A DNA stretch of 64,000 nucleotides from the NCBI GenBank assembly GCA_020137815.1, contig CM035354.1, positions 7,669,487-7,733,486 of the forward strand. Direction: 5' to 3'. Below, piece after piece: positions 56,501 to 64,000 of the stretch. Positions within the stretch are counted from its first letter, which is position 1; each line of letters starts with the position of its first letter. This stretch comes from Hormiphora californensis. Lineage: Eukaryota > Ctenophora > Tentaculata > Cydippida > Pleurobrachiidae. The notes under the pieces are model-generated. The model was not told where the DNA came from, made no database searches, and saw only the letters and a list, made by a program, of their open reading frames with translations. A program made the translations under genes and the position numbers.

Positions 56501-59500
56501 GTCAAACAGGTGGTGTTTAGATACAAGTGGGGTGACTGGGTTGGGCTTGAGCTATGGCAAATTTAGATTCGCTGCGTACTTTAAGATTTTAGAAAGTGAT
56601 CAACAGATTGTATTTCAACAGTCCACCACGTCACACTCAGCCAGTCAAAATATATAGAATCGGGTTGCTGCAATGATAATTCATATTTCGATATTTCATA
56701 TTTTACAATGAGAATAAGTCCCTATACCTTTGTTCAATATCGAGTATCGGGTATCGACCCAGCTAAAAGTTAAAACTCTAAGAAATGTCCTCCTCTTTTT
56801 CAGGTGGCTCCATATTTGGGAAGAAAAAAAGGAAAACAAAAAATGAGGATGGAAGTGAGCCTGAATTAACTGAAGAAGAAAAGAAGAAGAGGGAGCAAAG
56901 AAAAGTGGTCAACTAAGATATGCCAACACAACACCAAGATCGGTGTATTACATCTTTGGGCCGATAGTCATCTTTGTTGGGTTCTGTGTTATTGACCTTA
57001 TCGGATCTTATGTTTCTCCACCACTTCTCACAATGGTAAGATGCTATACAGATATAATATGGCAAGGCCGAAAAGTCAAACCCGCCCTAAAATCCGGGAT
57101 TGATCTGCATTTTTTGGCCTTTCCCCCGCCCCCATATTGTTATTCAACTAGTAACTGCACCAGATCCTAGCTGTGGGTACCTTATTGAGTCAATAATGTT
57201 GACTATCCCCCGCCCTATACCAGAACATCTATATCTACACTAGATATATAACCATGTTGTCTTCCTCAGAACGAGAGGGTGAAGATTACAATGGTGTTTG
57301 GTGTCTGGGCAGCATTCTACGGACAATTCCTTGTAAAGAAGGCACAACTCTACGGAACTAGAGATTTTGTCTGGTGAGTTTTACAAGACTTTTACAACTT
57401 TCCACTGTCAGTTTTATTTTGATAAAACTGTATTTTAATAAAACTGTATTTGCAGGATTATTATTATGCTGATTCCAGAGACATTGATGGCCTTCGTTCT
57501 CGTACCTTGGTCCATTATCAGTCCAGATGAGGTAAGAAGTAATACAGTGTCCCCCTATCTTGCTCGACCCTGTTTCCCCTACCTAATATAGTAATATACT
57601 GTCCCCTGCCGTGATCGACCATGTTTCCCCTACCTAAAATGCATTCGTATCGGTATAGGCATTGACTTGTACTTTTTCAGAGTTTCTAACCAGACGCCAG
57701 GATCCAAACTGTAACTGGGCCTAAGGATTGGCTTGCCTTGTTCGACCCTTGTTCGACCCTTCCTCCCCGCGTTTGAACAAAGCAAGGATCGGCCAATGCA
57801 ACCATACCCTCTCTCCGCAATATTAACAATTTTCTGATATCCGTTTTTTGTTTGACACTATTATCACTGATTATGAGTTTCTTTCCATCGAATGGGCTTA
57901 GGCCTATACTTGTCTCGAGAGTTCTCAACTTTGCCCTCTCTAGCTCTCTCTGTCTATCCTCCCCCCTCTCTCTCTCTCTCTCTCTCACTATTATCCTCCA
58001 CTAAATATTATTCCCACTGACTCCCTCCCCCTATAATAGCTGCAACACACTATAACATGAATGTTGAGGCTATTTACACGCCCAGGGAGAAATCACCCAA
58101 GGAAGGTTCTGCAGTCTTCTTCTTCTTCTGGGACTATTATAATTAATTAATCTACCAGGTAATACCGGGTTTGTCAAGTTCAGTTACAATTGTTTAAATG
58201 GTTTCTCAGTCAACAACCCATCCAATAAAGAGATTAAACATTTGAATCTTATTTAGTTGGATTATTCTTGTTTTAATTGTCACCATCCCGGTGTCAGTCA
58301 TTTCAAAACTATTCGAAAATTATTATTATTTCCATCTCAGATAGTGGAGTTTTGAAATAGTTAGTACTTGAAGTACAGTCAGACCCCGATATACCGGTAT
58401 GCTCGGGGGAAAGGGTTTTGCCCGGTAAATCGGGGTGACCGTTATATCGGGGTCAAATATTGTTAACTTTTTAAACCGGGTGAATTTTATCCTCCCGTTA
58501 AATGGGGGTTCCGGTAAATGGGGGTCGGACTTAAAATGATTAATAAGTTATTTTCACGTAGAATCTAGCTTCCTAATAGTTACCCGTAACTACCGACAAA
58601 CAGTATTATATGGGAAGTGACAGGGTAGAAGGGCCTAATGCAGACTCCTAGTGGTAGGTCTGCAAAGGGATGAAGTACTGTACTGTACTGTCAGAGTATC
58701 CTCTGTCAGGCCAATGCTCTAACCACAGTTCTCGCGCGCTCCGCGTGCAGAACGGGAATTTGAGAGAAACGAGAATGGGTCAGGCCAATGCTAGTGATCC
58801 ATGTCCAAGATAGAGAGCTCCGTTATTAAAAAGTTGGGAGTATTGTGAACAAAAAGTAAATAAATTGGTCACCATAGCAACCCTTTCGCTTTAATTTTAT
58901 AAACAGTAGGGCAGCCCAGATCTTCTTTTCTGTGTAGCCCATTGAAAAGACCCAATAAAACTCGATATATATTTTATAGTAAAGATCAGGGCTGTATCAC
59001 AATTATATACCGCATATAATATATCACACTTCTATTCGAGCTGTAAGCCTTGCTTTGTGCTGTACAGCAGCAGCTGGGTAGTAGGTACTACAGCTCTAAG
59101 CTTGTTTGTGTAATGAGGAAAATACACTGTATACCCCGTGTGTAGTTGTATCCTGCTGCAACTGTGTATTGTACCAACTAACTGTATTGGTAACTATCAG
59201 TTACCCCCTCCCCCTTGTCAGCGCGTGAAGATCAGGGTTATTCCGTAACCAACTAAATGTATCTTTTAGCCTGGTACGGGTCACGCATGTAGGGGAAGGG
59301 GGGCAGGGTACGCCATGGCCCTAGTACTTTTCAGGAAATGGCCCCAGTACTTTTCATGATTAGACAAAAACTATGACTTTTTGGCCTAAAAACCGAAAAA
59401 TTTTCTCGGGCTCCGCTATCGCTTCACCCGATCTATTCAAATTTTCAATAGAAAAGTCGGTTTATGTCATATCACGTGACCAAAAAAATTTGGCGCCACC

Positions 59501-62500
59501 ACTTTCAAAACTTCCCCTACATGCCTGGTACGGGTAGGTTGCCGTTGAGTGGTCAGTGCACTGACCATGGAGCTGACTATACTCATGCCCTGCAATATCA
59601 GCTCAGTATACGTAGTAACACCACGTACAGCTGATGTTGCAGGTCATGAATAGTCAGCTCCACTCCACAATATCACGTACTGGTATGATATATCCAGTAA
59701 CATGATACCCACACAGAAGTATTATATACAGCACTGCTGCTTTGTTATAAATTACACGCACCCAGCTTGTTTCCTGGTATAGCAGCCCCCCATACACCCC
59801 ACTCCTAGTTTTATAATGTGACTGCCCCCCACTCGTAGTATTGTAACTACAGTCGGACCCCGATTTACCGGGATGCTCGGGGGAAAGGGTTTTGCCCGGT
59901 AAATCGGGGTGCCCGGTATATCGGGGTAAAATACTGTTCAAATCCTATATTCGGGGAAGTTTATCCTCCCGGTAAATCGGGGTTCCGGTAAATCGGGGCC
60001 CGGTATATCGGGGTCCGACTGTACTTTCATGTTGTTGTGTGTGTTTCAGTTCCTATTTTGTTAGGTAATCATGTCCCCTAACACGCATGACTATTCCGAT
60101 TATAATGATGTCATGATATAGGTATCTCAGCTATGGTCCTCTTTGAATCATCCTGTGACATTTCTCATTTCTTGTTGCAGAAGTTGGGCATTCCTTGTTA
60201 TGTGTTCTAACCCTTCTTTAAATTTGTTTCCTGGGCGGGGGGGGGGGGGGTCGAGCAAGGCAAGGTATTCCCATACTAATCCACCACATTTATCTTGTTA
60301 TATTTTGAAACTGGCTCTGGTTCAAGTGGCATTAAAAAGCAGCTCTCCTTATCGCATTGCAATGTTCCGCACCCTCTCAAAGTGACTAGGTGTGGTAAAA
60401 TCTAAACAGTGTTACTGTTACTTGTTACAAGAGACACACATGTTATCTCTCTCTCCAGCTGGTAACTAGATCAGGGCTAGTTGCTACATTGAGGTGGCAC
60501 TTTGAGCAAGCAGAAATCAGACACCTACAATTATCACCCCATACCTATGTCTCTCTCTCTCTCCTCATACCTTCAATAGCAAGGTCTTAATCTCCACTGC
60601 TGCAGCTGCCTATCGATATACCCCATTTTTATTTGATAGTGTTTCGTTACTTTTGCTGCGCTTTGACGTGTTCTTCTGTACAACAGTCAGTGTTATGTTA
60701 GGGTATAAATAAGGGCATACACATATTCTGTTATACTCTGCTACATATTATTAGCTGTGTGTTGTTGTCTTGTTCTTCTGTAGCCTTGGTAACCACATAA
60801 CATTAAATTCACACGAAAGTAGGTAAGTATTTTGGATTCATGACTGAGCTTTCGTAATTGATTGAGTAGAGTTAGAATGGGGTATCAGCCTAGTTCGATC
60901 TTAGATAAGGGTTGGGCAGCCACTAGGCCGCGTCTGTACTGTCTCCAGTAACCAAGGGGTGGTGACGTAAAGATTGTTTCGCATGTTGTAGGACGCAATG
61001 AATCCTCTTTAAAACAGTGTGTTATACACCAGGTGATGAGAGAGAGCTCTTTGTTTCCCACACAGCGTGTGTGTGTGTGTGCTGTGTAGTTGTTCAATGT
61101 ATTGTCATGTTGCCTGGTATGTGTGTTGTGTGAGTTCTAACTTGTTGTGAAAGTGGTACTAAATCCTGTTTTCTGTTTTAGCTGTGCAGCGAGACCATGA
61201 CAAAGGTAGGAGCTGTAGGGGCTCAAGTGGAACGTGGGGAGAGTGATGATGAGATTCGACTGGTATGTAGATATCAACCCCTCCTAGACCCTACCTACAG
61301 ACCCTACCTCCAGACCCTATAATAGCCCTAACTCTAGACCCTACCTCATCTCCCCTTCCTCTGTATAAACTAACCCCCCCCCAGATAAACAACAGATTGT
61401 TTGCTGATGGTGATACAAGTATGGAGGTGGAGGATGAACAGAAGATAAATGTAGAATACGATGAAACAACTGCTAGCAAGTTAGTACACCCACTCCCCCC
61501 TTGGGGGTTGATCTCTTGTAGATCAGGTTCGCATCTGGTTTTAATCCTATACATCTACAACTGACACACCACTGATATAACCCCTCCCCTCTTCCATTCC
61601 ACTTGTACTCTTTTCACCCTCCTCCCTAATCGACCCCTTGACACCAGCTCCACTTCCTTGCTGAGTTACTCAACAACCACTTCCTGTAGGTTCAGCTGGA
61701 GGAAGCTAGCAGTGTACATGGGGCCTGGGTTCCTCATGTCTATAGCCTACCTGGACCCAGGTAATATAGAGTCGGACCTACAGGCGGGTGTAGTGGCTGG
61801 GTACAACCTTCTGTGGCTCCTGCTTGTAGCACACTGCCTGGGATTTCTCTTACAGTGCTTAGCAATCAGGTAACTACACTTGTACCAAACTAACAAACCT
61901 TTCATCAAGTGCAGAGTATCCTGTCTGGCGCCGCGACCCCATCTGAGCGCACACATTTGAGAATCAAATCGGGGTCTAGTACCGCCTGACAGAGAGTATC
62001 TGTTCTATCCTAACCCCATTATATTATCTCTCAGGTTGGGAGTGGTTACAGGTAACCACTTGGCTGAAGTGGCACGTGCACAATACCATGTGGTTCCCCG
62101 TGTTGTTCTCTGGCTCATGATCGAGATAGCCATTATTGGATCTGACATGCAGGAGGTTATTGGTAAGTTCACACTCTAAACATTAGTTTAGTTAGACAGC
62201 ACTTGACTAGACTAGATTGATTTTTTGATTGATTGAAGAAAGTTAATATTGAACAAAATATAGATATCAATGATGAGATCTTGTTCAGGATTAAATAGGG
62301 AGGAAAATTAGAAAAATATCTGGCGAGGGCCGGGCTCGAACCGACAACCTCTGGGTTTCGCGTCCATTGCTCTACCTATTGAGCTACCCCGTAGTGAAAT
62401 TAGCAGCCAGAGAAGATATTAAAAATCTTGTTCCGACAAAATATAGAAAATTGGAAAATAAACACACTATAAAACAGTCCGTAATTTAGTCCGTCCCCGT

Positions 62501-63923
62501 GCGAGGAAAATCGCTAGTCACACTCAAAACAAAAGGCACGCAAAACAGTTTCTCGAAAATCCACAGGCTTGTGGGGAAGATAGTTCCGCAGGAATTTGAA
62601 GCTGGAGGATGGATATGTGTGTAGGAAAACAGGAACGTTGAAAGGATCTAAAATGGGATAAGCTAGAAGGGAAGTAGGTGCCACCTCATCCCGAGGGGAG
62701 CACCGCTCACACCAGGCCCTCCCCAAGCGAAAGGGCCGTGGTTGTTAGGGTTAGAGCTAGAAGGGAAAGAGATCCCATCCTTCTCAAGGGGAGCACCCAG
62801 GGCGAACGAGTTCGCCCGGCAAGGTCAATTGACTGTAGTTCGATCAGACCGGGCGACCCACTCAAACCAGGCCCTCCCCAAGCGAAAGGGGGTGTTTTTG
62901 TTAGATATCAAGCTATAAGCATATCTCAATTGTGTTAAGGAAAATTTAATAATCTGTTAATAAAGGTATATAAGCAGTATATATATACTGACCGGGGGGG
63001 GGGGGGGGGGGCAGGTGGAACATGAGCCGGTCTATTATTCGTGTTGGTATGTGTGTGTGTGTCATGTCAGGAGGTATTTTGTGTCATAATAGTTACCTAT
63101 TACACGTCCTGGTCCATTATTATAAACCATCACTTCTCCCACGTTCATCACAGTCTGATTCTTCTCCCTGTCATTAGTCAACTCTCTCACGTGATCATAC
63201 AGAACTACACCATTAATTGTCTCCGATAGAGGACGATCACAGATTATGGTATAAGTCTGGTCTTGCAGGGAGTCCCCCTTAGGACCCACTGAGTAGATAG
63301 TTCCACAGTAGAGGTATGTACTGTGTGATTTTAAATGACTGAGACTGGTATATTGCAAATTGCGTGAAAACTATGGCATCTTTCGACTTCAAATTTTGGG
63401 ACATGATAAAACTAGGTTGTAGCAATTTTCTCCTAGTTTTACAGCAAATTTCAATGTTCCTGAATGAATCTATTGCCCAAAAACCTCATCCAACTTTACA
63501 CAGCCATATCTCTAGAGTCTAATGAGATAGAGTGTTCAAATTTTTAGGAGAGACAGATAAGACGATTTCGAATGTTTTGTCTGCTTTACGAGTTGCTACA
63601 TTTTACCATTTGTTCACAGGAACTGTTTAAAGTGATGTAACACGCTCTAATTAGGCCAAATTTAGGTCATTTTACCCCTCAAAGATCACATGTCCAGCTG
63701 CATCTAGTGGGCTAATGAGGCCTTGAACACGCATACGTCACGTGTTACTATAGGGCTACAGCTCTCCTTTTCCATCTTGAACCAGCAGACATGATCATGG
63801 TGTCTGGAAGTGGTAACAAGCTGTAGAAAACCAGACAGACTAGATGCTCTCTACTTCAACGTATCACTCTCTCCCTTTCTCGTTATAAGGTCACGTGACT
63901 GGAATTGGGATCTCGACATGAGA

Positions 63924-63986
<63 letters not shown>

Positions 63987-64000
63987 TGTGTGTGAGAGAG

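Overview
This window is animal nuclear DNA. Its genes carry many GT-AG introns, and it encodes animal and flagellate machinery: Integrator subunit INTS5, IFT38/CLUAP1, HAUS6, SND1 (Tudor-SN), a POM121-like nucleoporin, cyclophilin 40, an NRAMP metal transporter, a class A GPCR and two Ly6/uPAR-type GPI-anchored proteins. It is also full of (CT)n microsatellites, MITEs and foldback elements. The organism is not a vertebrate. A sponge-grade or other early-branching invertebrate fits. A group that uses spliced-leader trans-splicing (hexactinellid sponge, ctenophore or hydrozoan) would best explain the gene arrangement, but no species can be named from sequence alone.

Layout. 0-2.2 kb: 5' part of a minus-strand coiled-coil, golgin-like gene. 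2.3-6.3 kb: repeats, namely a retroelement domain remnant, a (CT)n tract, Helitron-like ends arranged head to tail and a foldback element. 6.3-7.6 kb: minus-strand GPCR with three exons. 9.3-10.1 kb: minus-strand small four-helix membrane protein with four exons. 10.5-48.2 kb: nine genes all on the + strand: INTS5, CLUAP1, SUB1/PC4, HAUS6, SND1, an SLC15-like transporter, a C2H2 zinc-finger gene, POM121-like and PPID. Gaps between several of them are only about 150-310 bp. A 6-kb intron of SUB1 holds two minus-strand Ly6/uPAR paralogues and many MITEs. 48.9-49.85 kb: an unrecognised minus-strand gene. 49.85-55.6 kb: gene-poor and microsatellite-rich. 55.6-57.7 kb: + strand multipass membrane protein. 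57.7-61 kb: pogo-like MITEs and other inverted repeats. 61.2-62.2 kb and beyond: 5' part of an NRAMP gene with a TATA box, whose open intron holds a tRNA-derived SINE and an antisense exon.

The most interesting feature is the co-oriented block. Genes are packed tail to head, and almost every start codon lies a few bases after a pyrimidine-rich tract ending in AG. That is what spliced-leader acceptor sites in operons look like. The block mixes microtubule and cilium genes (CLUAP1, HAUS6), RNA/transcription genes (INTS5, SUB1, SND1), a nuclear pore gene (POM121-like) and a chaperone gene (PPID), as operons of housekeeping genes often do.

Quality caution: at least nine single- or two-base frame breaks interrupt otherwise intact coding sequence (five in INTS5, two in the golgin-like gene, one each in the SLC15-like gene and the 55.6-kb membrane protein gene). 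Several sit in homopolymers or dinucleotide runs. Long-read assembly errors are the simplest explanation, but pseudogenes are not excluded. Exon limits were read by eye from splice signals and reading-frame phase, and no similarity search was run.
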